A stretch of DNA of 22,086 bases, from the NCBI GenBank assembly GCA_964524065.1, contig CAZGCB010000037.1, positions 1 through 22,086 of the forward strand, written 5' to 3'. Below the pieces are notes generated by a model. It saw only the letters and a program-made list of their open reading frames with translations. It had not been told where the DNA came from and ran no database searches. Source of the stretch: CAZADA01 sp964524065. GTDB taxonomy: Bacteria; Pseudomonadota; Alphaproteobacteria; Caulobacterales; Maricaulaceae. The position numbers were made by a program, and so were the translations under genes. This document shows positions 7,026 to 15,858 of this stretch, one piece after another (within the stretch, counting starts at the first letter, position 1; the number at the start of each line of letters is the position of its first letter).

Positions 7026-8240
7026 TTAGGCCGGTTGTGTCGTCTCAGCTTTGGCGGCGCGCAAAGCGGCGGCCCGTTGCTCCACCGCGTCCACAATGCG
7101 ATCGACCATCTCGGCGTTGGACACCTTTTCGCTTTGGCGGCCATTGACGTACATCATGCCGGCCCCCGCGCCGCCGCCGGTGAAGCCCAACTCAGTGTAC
7201 GCCGCCTCGCCCGGTCCGTTCACCACGCAGCCAATGATGGACAGGGTGATGGGCTCGGCGATATGGGCCAGGCGTTCTTCCAAAATCGCCACCGTCTTAA
7301 TCACGTCAAAGCCCTGCCGCGCACAGGACGGGCAGGCGATGATATTCACCCCGCGCGAGCGGATGCCGAGGGATTTGAGAATATCAAAGCCGACTTTGAT
7401 CTCCTCCACCGGATCGGCCGAGAGCGACACGCGGATGGTGTCGCCAATGCCGGCCCATAACAGCGCGCCCAAGCCAATGGAGGATTTCACGGAGCCATGG
7501 CGCAAACCGCCGGCTTCGGTGACGCCCAGATGCAGCGGCGCGTCCGTCGCCTCCGCCAGCGCGTGATAGGCCGCCACGGTGAGGAACACATCCGAGGCTT
7601 TAACCGAGATTTTGTAGTCGCGAAAATCATGCTCCTCGAGGATGCGCGCATGCTCCAACGCGCTTTCCACCATGGCGTCAGGGCAAGGCTCGCCATATTT
7701 CTCGAGCAAATGCTTCTCCAGCGAACCGGCATTGACGCCAATGCGGATGGAGCAACCATGGTCCTTGGCGGCCTGCACCACCTCGCGCACGCGATCGGGC
7801 GCACCGATATTGCCCGGATTGATGCGCAGGCAGGCTGCGCCAGCCTGAGCCGCTTCGATCCCACGCTTATAGTGAAAATGGATATCCGCCACGAGAGGCA
7901 CGCGCGACGCCTTAGCGATGTCTTTGAACGCCGCCGTGGACTCCTCATCGGGACAGGACACCCGCACAATGTCGGCGCCCGCCTCCTCCAGCGCGCGGAT
8001 TTGCTCCACCGTGGCGCGCACATCGGGGGTCGGCGTGTTGGTCATGGACTGCACCGTGATCGGCGCATCACCGCCCACCGGCACGTCGCCCACCATGATG
8101 CGCCGGCTTTTGCGCCGATCGATCATGCGCCAGGGCCGCACAGCGCGGGCGTGCGCATCGCGCTGGGACGCCGCGGCGCTGGCGTCCTGCATGGGGTTTT
8201 GTGCAGCGTTTTCGGCGACGGAAGACACAGGCGGGCTCAT
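7026..8240 (-). CDS. ispG: 4-hydroxy-3-methylbut-2-enyl diphosphate synthase
   Basis: Iron-sulfur enzyme of the methylerythritol phosphate pathway, converting MEcPP to HMBPP for isoprenoid synthesis. The 404-residue protein shows the TIM-barrel half with ITVQSMTNTPTPDV (about 61-74) and VADIHFHY (117-124). The C-terminal 4Fe-4S half has C303 and C306 in CPSCARQG, C338 in GCVVNGPGEA, and E345 as the non-cysteine fourth ligand. The start at 8240 was chosen because GAGGA (8248-8252) lies seven bases upstream. Conserved RPWRMIDRRKSR begins before the next-but-one Met, so a start at 8126 would be too short; 8192 is a possible alternative. It follows rodZ by 88 bases on the same strand and is probably cotranscribed. 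Confidence 0.95.
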   Translation of the reverse strand: MSPPVSSVAENAAQNPMQDASAAASQRDAHARAVRPWRMIDRRKSRRIMVGDVPVGGDAPITVQSMTNTPTPDVRATVEQIRALEEAGADIVRVSCPDEESTAAFKDIAKASRVPLVADIHFHYKRGIEAAQAGAACLRINPGNIGAPDRVREVVQAAKDHGCSIRIGVNAGSLEKHLLEKYGEPCPDAMVESALEHARILEEHDFRDYKISVKASDVFLTVAAYHALAEATDAPLHLGVTEAGGLRHGSVKSSIGLGALLWAGIGDTIRVSLSADPVEEIKVGFDILKSLGIRSRGVNIIACPSCARQGFDVIKTVAILEERLAHIAEPITLSIIGCVVNGPGEAAYTELGFTGGGAGAGMMYVNGRQSEKVSNAEMVDRIVDAVEQRAAALRAAKAETTQPA

Positions 8241-8328
8241 CGGCGGATCCTCAGCATGACGCGTCAGACCTCGATATAGTCACAGCCCTCCAGCCTTATC
8301 CAGTGCGCGCGATGCGGTCGCGGCGCCC

Positions 8329-9093
8329 TCAGCGCGTGAGGCCGGCAAAAGAGGGGAAGCGCACGGCATCCACGGCCCAATCGGTGGCCGGCAGGCCAGG
8401 CTCGCCCAGCGCCGCCACGAACTGACCATCGCGATAAATCTCCAGCGCGCCGGCATTGCGCGTGGTGACAAGCAAACCCGGCTGGCCCGGCAGGGAATAC
8501 ACATCGCCCGCGGACAACTCGCCCACAAACACCTGATCCCCGAGGGCGGACTTCACTTCCACCCACACGCCGATACGCGCGTGGAGCGTCAGCACGGGCC
8601 CTTCTTCCGCCGTGAGCGCCGCCAGGGCTCTGGCCCCGTGAGCCGAACCGGGCTCCGCGGCCACCCACGCGCCCAGAGCTTCAGGCACGGGCGGAATATC
8701 ATCGCTCGGCCGCGGGCCGCCCGCGGTCACAAAACCCCAGCTGATCATGCCCGCCACCGCGACGGCGCCACAACCGGCCGCAATGAGGCGCAAGGGCAAG
8801 GGCTCACGCGGGCTGCGCGCCATGGCTTGCGGCGGCGCGGGACGTTGATGGGCGGCGGTTTGCACGGCGAAAGCTTGTGCGGCGTCTTGGGCGTTGACGC
8901 CCACCTCGTTGGCGTATGCCCGCACAAACCCCAAGGCAAACGGCGTTTCCGGCAGGCCACGGGTGTCCATGGCCTCGATGAGCTTCAAGAACTCCAAACG
9001 CACGCGAGTGGCCGCGGCCACATCCTCTAGACTGAGGCCGCGCTGTTCGCGGGCCCGCCTTAATGCTGCGCCGATGGTGTTCTGCTCATCCAT
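8329..9093 (-). CDS. rodZ: RodZ-like helix-turn-helix membrane protein
   Basis: A bitopic inner-membrane protein of the RodZ family, which links MreB to cell-wall elongation. The 254-residue protein has an N-terminal HTH_25/XRE-like domain (about 7-66, starting IGAALRRAREQRGLSLEDVA, with LPETPFALGFVRAYA at 47-61). A Pro/Ala linker follows, then one transmembrane helix (about 102-122) and a C-terminal DUF4115 domain (about 168-235, VWVEV...GDVYSLPG). This order is the RodZ layout. The ATG at 9093 gives the usual RodZ start; the 17 upstream in-frame residues are Arg-rich and unlike the family. The ribosome-binding site is weak. It precedes ispG, a common alphaproteobacterial arrangement. Confidence 0.85.
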   Translation of the reverse strand: MDEQNTIGAALRRAREQRGLSLEDVAAATRVRLEFLKLIEAMDTRGLPETPFALGFVRAYANEVGVNAQDAAQAFAVQTAAHQRPAPPQAMARSPREPLPLRLIAAGCGAVAVAGMISWGFVTAGGPRPSDDIPPVPEALGAWVAAEPGSAHGARALAALTAEEGPVLTLHARIGVWVEVKSALGDQVFVGELSAGDVYSLPGQPGLLVTTRNAGALEIYRDGQFVAALGEPGLPATDWAVDAVRFPSFAGLTR

Positions 9094-9279
9094 ATTCGCC
9101 GGCCTAAATGTCTGACGCGCGCGTCGACAACGACGATACCGCATGATGCATCTCTCATGATTCGATTAAAGCGCCGCCTCCAACCGGCGCAAGGCGGGCG
9201 CCAGACGCATTCATGATGATTTTTTGGACACGGGCGAGCGGCGCGGCGGCGGCGCTCCGCCAACCATCCGGCGGCGGCC
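9094..9279. promoter_or_regulatory. Gap between ptsP and rodZ, probable rodZ promoter region
   Basis: No gene is visible in these 186 bases. They contain a perfect 12-base palindrome, GACGCGCGCGTC (9114-9125), and one GATTC site (9159-9163), which matches the GANTC sequence methylated by CcrM in alphaproteobacteria. No clear -35/-10 pair could be picked. Confidence 0.35.
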
Positions 9280-11577
9280 CTAATCGGCCGCGACGGCCTC
9301 GCGGCGCCACGCCTCTAAGGCCTGGCGCACATCGGCGTCCGGGTCCTGCAACAAGTCGAACAGCTTGTCGCGCAGGGCATGAACATCGCAGCCGCGAATG
9401 GCTTGTTTCACCGGCCCGACGCCGGTGGGCGGCATGGACAGCCGCGTGAAGCCCAACGCCACAAGCGCCATAGCCTCGATGGGGCGTCCGGCGGTTTCAC
9501 CGCACACCGTCACGGGCACGCCGGCATGGGCGCAGCTTTCGGCGATCTGCGCCAAAAACCGCAAGGCCGCAGGCGAAAGAATGTCATAGCGCTCCGCCAG
9601 GCGTGGATTGCTGCGATCGGCAGCGAAGAAAAACTGCAGCAAATCATTGGCGCCCACGGAGATGAAATCCACCTCGCTGAGCAACGCGTCCAGCTGATAG
9701 GCGAGGGCCGGCGTCTCCAGCATGGCGCCCACGCGCACCTGATCAGGACGGGGACGACCGCGCCGCGCCGCCCAGGCCGCCTCCGCCTCCACCAGCTGCT
9801 TGGCGGCGCGAAACTCGCTCACCGTGGCGATGAGCGGGAACATCACATGCAAGGTGCGCCCAGCGCCCGCCTCCACCAGGGCGCGCAGCTGGTAGCGCAT
9901 CAACCCCGGCCGGTCCAACGCCAGGCGCAAAGCCCGCCATCCCATCGCGGGATTTTCTTCCGTGTCCGTCTCCACATAGGGCAGGATCTTGTCGCCCCCG
10001 AGATCGAGGGTGCGGAACACCACTGGCTTGTCCGGGCCCGCCGCCTCCATCGCCGCGCGATACAGCGCCGCCTGCTCGGCCAGACGCGGCATGGAATCGG
10101 CGATCATGAATTGGAATTCGGTGCGGAACAGGCCCACCCCGTCAGCCCCGGTGCGGGCGATTTGCGGCAAATCCACGGACAAGCCCGCGTTCACCAGCAA
10201 GCTCACCCGCACCCCGTCGCGACTGATGGCCGGCTTGTCGCGCAGCCGCTCAAACTCCGCTTTTTGCTCGCCGGTGAACGCGATCTTGGCGCGGAAGGAC
10301 TCCATCACTTCCGCGGTGGGCCGCAAATGCACCTCCGCGCGCGCGCCATCGACAATCACCGCATCACCGTTCTCGACGCGGTCGAGCAGCCCCTCCAAGC
10401 GTCCCACCATGGGCACGCCCAATGCGCGCGCGACGATGGCGGCATGGCTGTTGGGCGCGCCTTCCTCCACCACCACGGCTTTCAAGCGATCGGCGTCATG
10501 CTCCAGCAATTCCGCCGGGCCGATATCGCGCGCAATCAGCACCGCGTTGTCCGGCAAGGGCTGGGTCAGGATGACGCCGCCTTCCTCCTCCGACAAATGG
10601 CGCAGCAGGCGGTTGGCCAAATCCTCCAAATCGTGCAGTCGCGCACGCAGATACGGATCGCGCGCCTGCAGCAAACGGGCGCGATGCTCATTACGCACCC
10701 GCTCCACCGCCGCTTCGGCGGTGAGGCCGGAGGCCGCGGCATCCCGCAAGCGTTCCAACCAGCCATGGTCGTGAGCGATCATGCGGTACGCTTCGAGCAC
10801 TTCACGTGGTTCGTCCAAGCGGGCGGCGCGTCCGTGCAGCAACTGATCCACCGCGGCGCGCAGGCGATGCACCGCCTTCTCCACCCGCGCCGTCTCCACC
10901 TCCGGATCATCGGCGATCAGACGGGCTGGCGGCACGTGCGGCTCGTGCTTGAAGGCCTGGCCCAGCACAACGCCGTCCGCGATGCACCGCCCCACGAGGC
11001 GCTCCGCCCGGCTGGGACGCAGCTCCAAGCCTTCCAAAGTCTGCTCGCCGACAATGGCCGGATCGGCCACCACCTCCGCCAACACCATGGCGGTGGTCTG
11101 CAGCGTCTCGATTTCCTCATCATCATGGCTGCGCTGGGTCCGGTTTTGCAGCGTCAGCACGCCCAGCAAACGCCCACCGCGCAGGATCGGCACGCCAAGG
11201 AACGACACCACGCCTTCTTCGCCCACCTCGGGCTGGTAGGAGAACGCCGGATGGTTCGGCGCGTCATCGACATTCACCGGCGCCAAAGCGCGCGCCACCG
11301 CACCCACCAGGCCCTCGCCGGGCGCGAGGTAAAGCTGGTGCACCGCCTCCGGCGACAGACCATAAGTGGCGCACAATTCCAGCTGCCCGGCCGCGCGCCG
11401 CAGATAGACCGAGCACACATCCGCGCCCAGGCCGCCGGCGATGGACTCCACAAAGCGGTCCAACCGCTCCTGCGCCCCGCCTTGGGCCGCCATAATCTCG
11501 CGGATCTGACGCATCAGCCGACGCGCAGCCTCCGCGGAGGCCGGCGCCGACGGCGCGGAGGGAGCGATATCCGTCAT
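9280..11577 (-). CDS. ptsP: Nitrogen-PTS phosphoenolpyruvate phosphotransferase (enzyme I-Ntr)
   Basis: Transfers phosphate from phosphoenolpyruvate to the NPr protein, starting the regulatory nitrogen PTS chain. The 765-residue protein has a GAF domain (about 35-175), a PEP-utiliser N-terminal helical region (about 190-310) and the mobile swivel domain with phospho-acceptor H378 in PNSHAAIVARALGVP. The C-terminal PEP-binding barrel includes GVGLFRTEFQFM (480-491), FRTLDLGGDK (521-530), MLETPALAYQL and the active-site C692 in VCGETAG. The ATG at 11577 is 13 bases after the lysC stop; 89 further upstream in-frame residues overlap lysC and are not IleS- or PTS-like, so they were discarded. lysC-ptsP is a conserved alphaproteobacterial pair. 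Confidence 0.95.
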   Translation of the reverse strand: MTDIAPSAPSAPASAEAARRLMRQIREIMAAQGGAQERLDRFVESIAGGLGADVCSVYLRRAAGQLELCATYGLSPEAVHQLYLAPGEGLVGAVARALAPVNVDDAPNHPAFSYQPEVGEEGVVSFLGVPILRGGRLLGVLTLQNRTQRSHDDEEIETLQTTAMVLAEVVADPAIVGEQTLEGLELRPSRAERLVGRCIADGVVLGQAFKHEPHVPPARLIADDPEVETARVEKAVHRLRAAVDQLLHGRAARLDEPREVLEAYRMIAHDHGWLERLRDAAASGLTAEAAVERVRNEHRARLLQARDPYLRARLHDLEDLANRLLRHLSEEEGGVILTQPLPDNAVLIARDIGPAELLEHDADRLKAVVVEEGAPNSHAAIVARALGVPMVGRLEGLLDRVENGDAVIVDGARAEVHLRPTAEVMESFRAKIAFTGEQKAEFERLRDKPAISRDGVRVSLLVNAGLSVDLPQIARTGADGVGLFRTEFQFMIADSMPRLAEQAALYRAAMEAAGPDKPVVFRTLDLGGDKILPYVETDTEENPAMGWRALRLALDRPGLMRYQLRALVEAGAGRTLHVMFPLIATVSEFRAAKQLVEAEAAWAARRGRPRPDQVRVGAMLETPALAYQLDALLSEVDFISVGANDLLQFFFAADRSNPRLAERYDILSPAALRFLAQIAESCAHAGVPVTVCGETAGRPIEAMALVALGFTRLSMPPTGVGPVKQAIRGCDVHALRDKLFDLLQDPDADVRQALEAWRREAVAAD

Positions 11578-11590
11578 CGGCGCGCCATTC

Positions 11591-12859
11591 TCACCCTTCA
11601 ATGGCGTCAAGACCATACGCCGCATGGAGGCTGCGTACGGCCAACTCCAGATAGTCGCTGGCCACCAGCACAGAGATTTTGATCTCCGACGTGGAGATGG
11701 CCTCGATGGAGATGCCCCGCTCCGCCAAAGCGGCGAACATGGTGCGCGCAACGCCGGCATGGCTGCGCATGCCCACGCCCACCACGGAAACTTTCGCCAG
11801 GTCCGCGCTCGTCTCCATGTCCTCATACCCCAGCGCCGCCGCATCCGCTTCCAACGCCGCCACGGCGCGCGCCACGTCCGCCTCGGGCACCGTGAAGGCG
11901 AGGTTGGCTTGATCCTCCTGGCGCGACGGGTTTTGCACGATCATGTCCACGATAAGCCCCGCATTGGTCAGCCGTTCAAACAGGGCCGCGGCCGCGCCGG
12001 GACGATCGGGCAGCCCCATAATGGTGATGCGCGCCTCCCCACGGGTGTAGGCGATGCCGCTGACGACGCGTTGCTCCATGCTGGGATCCTCAAAAGTCAC
12101 AAGCGTGCCCGCATCCTCTGCGAGCGCCTCGGGTTCCGTGAAGCTGGACAAAACGCGGATGGGCACCCCCCGCGCCATGGCCAGTTGCACCGAACGGGTT
12201 TGCAAAACCTTTGCGCCCAAGGACGCCATCTCCAGCATCTCCTCAAAAGAGAGCTGTGACAGACGCTGGGCGCGCTTTTCAATGCGCGGATCGGTGGTGT
12301 AGACGCCGTCCACATCGGTGTAGATGTCACAGCGCGCCGCGCCCAAGGCCGCCGCCAGCGCCACGGCGCTGGTGTCTGATCCGCCCCGCCCCAGGGTTGC
12401 GATGCGCCCATCGTCCGACAGCCCCTGAAACCCCGCGAGGATGGCGATTTCCCCATCATCAATCGCGGCGCCCAGCGCGTCGGCCTCCAACGCTTCGATG
12501 CGCGCGCGCCCATGTTCCATGGAGGTGCGCACGCCCGCCTGCCAACCCAACCATGACCGCGCCCGCAACCCCATACGCCGCAGCGCCAGCGCCAACAGCC
12601 CGGCGCTGACTTGCTCGCCGGACGCAACCACCGCGTCATACTCATCACCGTCGGACATCGCGCCGCCGGGGCGGATCTCTTCCACCAGGCCCACCAGCCG
12701 GTCCGTTTCGCCAGCCATCGCCGACACCACCACCGCCACGCCCGGCGCTGCATCGCCGGGGCCGACGCGCTGGGCCGCCGCGACCAAACGCGCGACACGA
12801 TTAATCCGGGACGGATCGCCCACCGACGTGCCGCCAAACTTCATCACCACACGCGCCAT
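11591..12859 (-). CDS. lysC: Aspartate kinase
   Basis: Phosphorylates aspartate, the first step to lysine, threonine, methionine and diaminopimelate. The 422-residue protein has the kinase signature MKFGGTSVGD (6-15), VVVSAMAGETD (43-53), the catalytic TLGRGGSDTSA (155-165) and YTDVDGVYTTDPR (180-192). Two ACT domains follow (about 275-345 and 356-420), ending with ISTSEIKISVLV. These would give feedback control by lysine and/or threonine. The start at 12859 gives the expected N-terminus; GGGGTG lies a few bases upstream. It is divergent from ubiG across 162 bases and is followed by ptsP after 13 bases. Confidence 0.95.
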   Translation of the reverse strand: MARVVMKFGGTSVGDPSRINRVARLVAAAQRVGPGDAAPGVAVVVSAMAGETDRLVGLVEEIRPGGAMSDGDEYDAVVASGEQVSAGLLALALRRMGLRARSWLGWQAGVRTSMEHGRARIEALEADALGAAIDDGEIAILAGFQGLSDDGRIATLGRGGSDTSAVALAAALGAARCDIYTDVDGVYTTDPRIEKRAQRLSQLSFEEMLEMASLGAKVLQTRSVQLAMARGVPIRVLSSFTEPEALAEDAGTLVTFEDPSMEQRVVSGIAYTRGEARITIMGLPDRPGAAAALFERLTNAGLIVDMIVQNPSRQEDQANLAFTVPEADVARAVAALEADAAALGYEDMETSADLAKVSVVGVGMRSHAGVARTMFAALAERGISIEAISTSEIKISVLVASDYLELAVRSLHAAYGLDAIEG

Positions 12860-12925
12860 GCTTGCACCCCGGCGCCACACAACGCCGCTCCAAACCACAT
12901 GCCCATCTCGACCCGCCGACATGCG

Positions 12926-12954
12926 CGCCCATATCTAAGCATGTTCTTAGGGCG
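12926..12954. repeat. Imperfect inverted repeat in the lysC/ubiG divergent gap
   Basis: CTAAG (12935-12939) and CTTAG (12946-12950) face each other around CATGTT. Outer CGCC and GGCG extend the pairing across a short bulge on the left side. It lies between the two divergent starts and could be an operator or a transcript hairpin. The match is short, so support is limited. Confidence 0.3.
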
Positions 12955-13010
12955 GAGCGACCGCCATCCACGTTTTGCGTCGGGTGACGGTCGGCTGCGC
13001 TGCTGCAGAT

Positions 13011-13014
13011 GAGG
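13011..13014 (+). promoter_or_regulatory. Ribosome-binding site that decides the ubiG start
   Basis: GAGG ends seven bases before the ATG at 13022 but only one base before the in-frame GTG at 13016. The spacing therefore favours the ATG. Confidence 0.6.
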
Positions 13015-13021
13015 CGTGCCC

Positions 13022-13786
13022 ATGGCCACGGCTACCCCGCCAGAAACGCTGAGCGCGGCCAGCGTCGACCCGAATGAAGTCGCGAAATTTTCGGCCATGG
13101 CGGCCGAATGGTGGGATCCGCGCGGCAAATTCCGCCCCTTGCACAAGTTCAACCCCGTGCGGCTCAGCTTCATTCGCGATGTGGTCACCAGCCGAAGGCG
13201 CTTGGACCCGAACGCCACGCGGCCCTTTGACGGGCTGCGCGTTCTCGATATTGGCTGCGGCGGCGGGCTGGTGAGCGAACCCATGGCGCGTCTCGGCGCG
13301 CGGGTGACGGGCGTGGACGCCAGCGAAGCCAACATCAAAACCGCCGCGGTGCATGCACGCGAAGCGGGGCTCGCCATCGACTACCGCCATGGCTCCGCCG
13401 AGCATCTGCTTGAGGCCGGCGAAGCGCCCTTTGATGTGGTGCTGAATCTTGAGGTGGTGGAGCATGTGGCGGATCCGCCGGCCTTTCTGCGCAGCTGCGC
13501 GCAGCTGGTGGCCCCGGGCGGGCTGATGATTGTCGCCACCATCAACCGCACACCCAAGGCGTTGGCGCTGGCCATCATCGGCGCCGAGCGCATCTTGCGC
13601 TGGCTGCCGCCAGGCACCCACGACTATGACAAGCTGGTGCGGCCGGGCGAGGTGCGCGCGCCCCTGGAGCAAGAAGGGCTATCGGTGGAGGGGCCGTTCG
13701 GCGTCAGCTACCGTCCGCTCATGGATCGTTGGGCGCTAAGCCGCGACACCGCGGTCAATTACATGATGACAGCGGCGCGCCCCTAA
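13022..13786 (+). CDS. ubiG: Ubiquinone biosynthesis O-methyltransferase
   Basis: SAM-dependent enzyme that performs O-methylation steps of ubiquinone synthesis at the membrane surface. The 254-residue protein begins with the UbiG-typical VDPNEVAKFSAMAAEWWDP and GKFRPLHKFNPVRL (about 16-48). It has SAM motif I LDIGCGGGLVSEP (75-87), GVDASEANI (97-105), LNLEVVEHV (141-149) and the C-terminal region LPPGTHDYDKLVRPGE. The start was chosen by ribosome-binding-site spacing. It is divergent from lysC and converges with the small secreted protein gene, 23 bases from its stop. Confidence 0.96.
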   Translation: MATATPPETLSAASVDPNEVAKFSAMAAEWWDPRGKFRPLHKFNPVRLSFIRDVVTSRRRLDPNATRPFDGLRVLDIGCGGGLVSEPMARLGARVTGVDASEANIKTAAVHAREAGLAIDYRHGSAEHLLEAGEAPFDVVLNLEVVEHVADPPAFLRSCAQLVAPGGLMIVATINRTPKALALAIIGAERILRWLPPGTHDYDKLVRPGEVRAPLEQEGLSVEGPFGVSYRPLMDRWALSRDTAVNYMMTAARP

Positions 13787-13809
13787 GCCAGGCGCGTCAG
13801 CCCGTTCTC

Positions 13810-14196
13810 TCACAACCCCGCAATGCGGAGGGTTTCGGACACGAGTTCAAACTTGGACTCGATATAATCGCGCGCGTCCTGCCAGCGTTCATCGGCTGGG
13901 AACCTCTCAAAGTCGTCTTTGAGCTGATCGAGAACGCTTTGAATGATCGCATAGGTTTCTTTGTCGATGATGACTTCAAAATTCTGCAAAGCTTCTTCAA
14001 ATTCGGCGTGGTACTCTTCCCAGCTTTCCGACCGCTGCGTATTGTAAAATTGATCGTCGAGCGCCGTGATCACACCGATTTGGATGATGCGCACTTGATT
14101 GTCCCAGGCCTCCGCGTCAAAGGCGGCGGCCGGCGCCGCACTGGCGAGCACCGCGACACTGCACGCCAGAGCCGCAGCGCAAGAGCGGAGTGACAT
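13810..14196 (-). CDS. Small secreted protein of unknown function
   Basis: A 128-residue protein I do not recognise. Residues 1-25 form a Sec signal peptide (MSLRSC, a hydrophobic Ala/Val/Leu core, then AAPAAAF, with likely cleavage after AAA). A cysteine at residue 10 is inside the hydrophobic core and does not form a convincing lipobox. The mature part is acidic, Glu/Asp- and aromatic-rich and probably all-helical (SWEEYHAEFEEALQNFEVII; IIQSVLDQLKDDFERFP), so a small periplasmic helical bundle is likely. The ATG at 14196 has GGAG six bases upstream; the 12-residue upstream extension would spoil the signal peptide. It stands alone between ubiG (convergent) and the DUF1178 operon. Confidence 0.72.
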   Translation of the reverse strand: MSLRSCAAALACSVAVLASAAPAAAFDAEAWDNQVRIIQIGVITALDDQFYNTQRSESWEEYHAEFEEALQNFEVIIDKETYAIIQSVLDQLKDDFERFPADERWQDARDYIESKFELVSETLRIAGL

Positions 14197-14294
14197 GACA
14201 AGCTCCGTTACAACCCGAGGCGGCCCCAGCACAGGCCGCTTGGCGTGCGGATCTAGCAGGCGCGGCGGCCCTGATCCAGCGCCCTTGGCGACGT

Positions 14295-14720
14295 CTAATT
14301 GACTTTTTTGGGCGGTGTCGGGGCCAAAGCCGGCGGCAGCATGGCCGCCTCAACGCCCTCTTTCTTCAACTCTTGGGCTTCGGCTGTGGTCGCCTCGCCA
14401 TAAATCGGGCGCGCATCGCCATCGCCATGGTGGATGGCGCGCGCTTCCTCAGCGAAGCGATCGCCCACATATTCGTGGGTCTCAGCGATATGGTCGCGCA
14501 CTTTAGCGGCCAGCTGAGTAAAACGCGCTTGCGCCTCCTGATCCGAAGCGGAGAGCCGTGCGGCGATGGCCGGCGCCATGATTTGTTTGCGCACATTGGT
14601 GTCGCCGCAGATGGGACAGACCACCAGCCCGGCGGCGCTTTGATCTTCATACGCCTCGGAATCGGCGAACCACGCCTCGAACGCGTGATTATGCGAGCAC
14701 ACGAGGGCGTAGCGGATCAT
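14295..14720 (-). CDS. DUF1178 family protein with zinc-ribbon-like N-terminus
   Basis: A 141-residue cytoplasmic protein of the DUF1178 family. The opening MIRYALVCSHNHAFEAWF, the segment AAGLVVCPICGDTNVRKQIMAP (about 29-50, in two parts) and the C-terminal PIYGEATTAEAQEL are the family hallmarks. C8, H12, C35 and C38 could bind one zinc ion. The biochemical function of the family is not established. Its ATG overlaps the stop of the nitrilase-family gene by four bases (14717-14720), so the two are translationally coupled. It is the last gene of the comF-grxC-nitrilase-DUF1178 run, a grouping common in alphaproteobacteria. Confidence 0.88.
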   Translation of the reverse strand: MIRYALVCSHNHAFEAWFADSEAYEDQSAAGLVVCPICGDTNVRKQIMAPAIAARLSASDQEAQARFTQLAAKVRDHIAETHEYVGDRFAEEARAIHHGDGDARPIYGEATTAEAQELKKEGVEAAMLPPALAPTPPKKVN

Positions 14721-15592
14721 GACGGTTGCGCCGGCTCAACGCGCGGCGGCGCGGCGTCGGTGTCCTCGCGCACGTGAAAGGCGCGGTCATGGCGCAAGGA
14801 GGGCAGCTTGGCGCGCACATGATCCACCTGCCCCAGATCCAACCGCGCCATCAACACGCCCGGTTCATCATGATCAAAGTGCGCTACCACCGCGCCCCAG
14901 GGATCGACCACCAGCGAACGCCCCCAGGTGGAGCGGCCGTCTTCATGAAGGCCGCCTTGGGCCGGCGCGAGCACAAAGGCCTGAGCCTCGACCGCCCGCG
15001 CGCGCACCAAAAGCTCCCAATGGGCCCGGCCAGTATGGCGCGTGAACGCTGCGGGCGCGGTGATCACGCGCGCGCCGGCATGGGCCAGGGCGCGATAGAG
15101 GTGGGGAAAGCGCACATCATAACAAATGCTCAGCCCCATAGGGCCCAGAGGGCTGGCGGTGACCACCGCTTGTGAGCCGGGGCGCACGGTGGCGGATTCC
15201 GCATAGGTCTCCCCCGCCGCCAACGTCACATCAAAAAGGTGGATTTTGTCATAGGCGGCCGGGCGCCGACCATCCGGCGCAAACAAATACGACCGGTTGG
15301 CGACGCCGCCATCTTCAGCCCGCACCATGAGCGAGCCGGCCAACAGCCACACCTTCAGCTCCCGAGCCAGCGCGTCGCAACGTTGATAGACCGGGTCCTC
15401 GCTCGGCTGTGTCACCGCCGCGCGCAGGGCGTTCGGATCACGCTGGACGATATTCGTCGCCTCCGGCGTGGCGATCAGCGTCGCGCCTTGGTTCGCCGCC
15501 TTGCGCACAAACGCCTCGACGGCGTCGGCGTTGGCTTGGGCGTCAACGCCGCTGCGCATTTGAATGAGAGCGACCGGCGTGCGCTGGCTCAT
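14717..15592 (-). CDS. Carbon-nitrogen hydrolase, Nit1-like (probable deaminated glutathione amidase)
   Basis: A 291-residue cytoplasmic amidase of the nitrilase superfamily. The catalytic triad is visible: E44 in ATPEATN, K116 in YDKIHLFDV and C157 in SICYDVRFP. The KIHLFD context and the pattern FPHLYRALAHAGARVI place it with the Nit1/NitFhit branch, whose known members hydrolyse deaminated glutathione (a repair reaction). The neighbouring glutaredoxin gene fits a glutathione-related role, though this is inference. It overlaps grxC upstream by four bases (15589-15592) and DUF1178 downstream by four bases, so all three are probably translated as a coupled unit. Confidence 0.92.
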   Translation of the reverse strand: MSQRTPVALIQMRSGVDAQANADAVEAFVRKAANQGATLIATPEATNIVQRDPNALRAAVTQPSEDPVYQRCDALARELKVWLLAGSLMVRAEDGGVANRSYLFAPDGRRPAAYDKIHLFDVTLAAGETYAESATVRPGSQAVVTASPLGPMGLSICYDVRFPHLYRALAHAGARVITAPAAFTRHTGRAHWELLVRARAVEAQAFVLAPAQGGLHEDGRSTWGRSLVVDPWGAVVAHFDHDEPGVLMARLDLGQVDHVRAKLPSLRHDRAFHVREDTDAAPPRVEPAQPS

Positions 15593-15858
15593 GCCTGCGG
15601 CGCTCCGGCCAAAAGCGGGTCGAGGCCGCCGCGCCGCTCCAGCGCGTGCAGATCATCGCTGCCGCCCACATGCACATCGCCGATAAAAATCTGCGGGAAG
15701 GTGGAGGCGCCGCCGCTGCGGGCGATCATCTCCGCGCGCGCTTCGGGGCGTTCGGCCATGGAGATTTCCGTCACCGGCGCGTTTTTCGACGCCAGAAGAC
15801 GCAAAGCGCGGGTGCAAAAACCGCAAAAAGGCGTGGTGTAGATGGTCACAGGCTGCAC
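15589..15858 (-). CDS. grxC: Glutaredoxin 3
   Basis: A small thiol-disulfide oxidoreductase using glutathione. From a GTG at 15858 it is 89 residues, the normal GrxC length. It begins QPVTIYTTPFCGFC with the active-site CGFC at 12-15, followed by the cis-proline stretch STFPQIFIG and the glutathione-binding GGSDDL. The start is uncertain: a GTG at 15915 would add 19 residues not seen in the family. AAAAGGACGG at 15867-15876 upstream of 15858 favours the shorter form, although its spacing of about 11 bases is long. It follows comF by 94 bases and overlaps the nitrilase gene. Confidence 0.88.
   Translation of the reverse strand: MQPVTIYTTPFCGFCTRALRLLASKNAPVTEISMAERPEARAEMIARSGGASTFPQIFIGDVHVGGSDDLHALERRGGLDPLLAGAPQA

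Noticed and set aside
9379..11682. 767-codon plus-strand open frame opposite ptsP
   Set aside because: It is antisense to a clearly coding ptsP, is rich in His/Arg/Gln as expected for a shadow frame, and has no family match.
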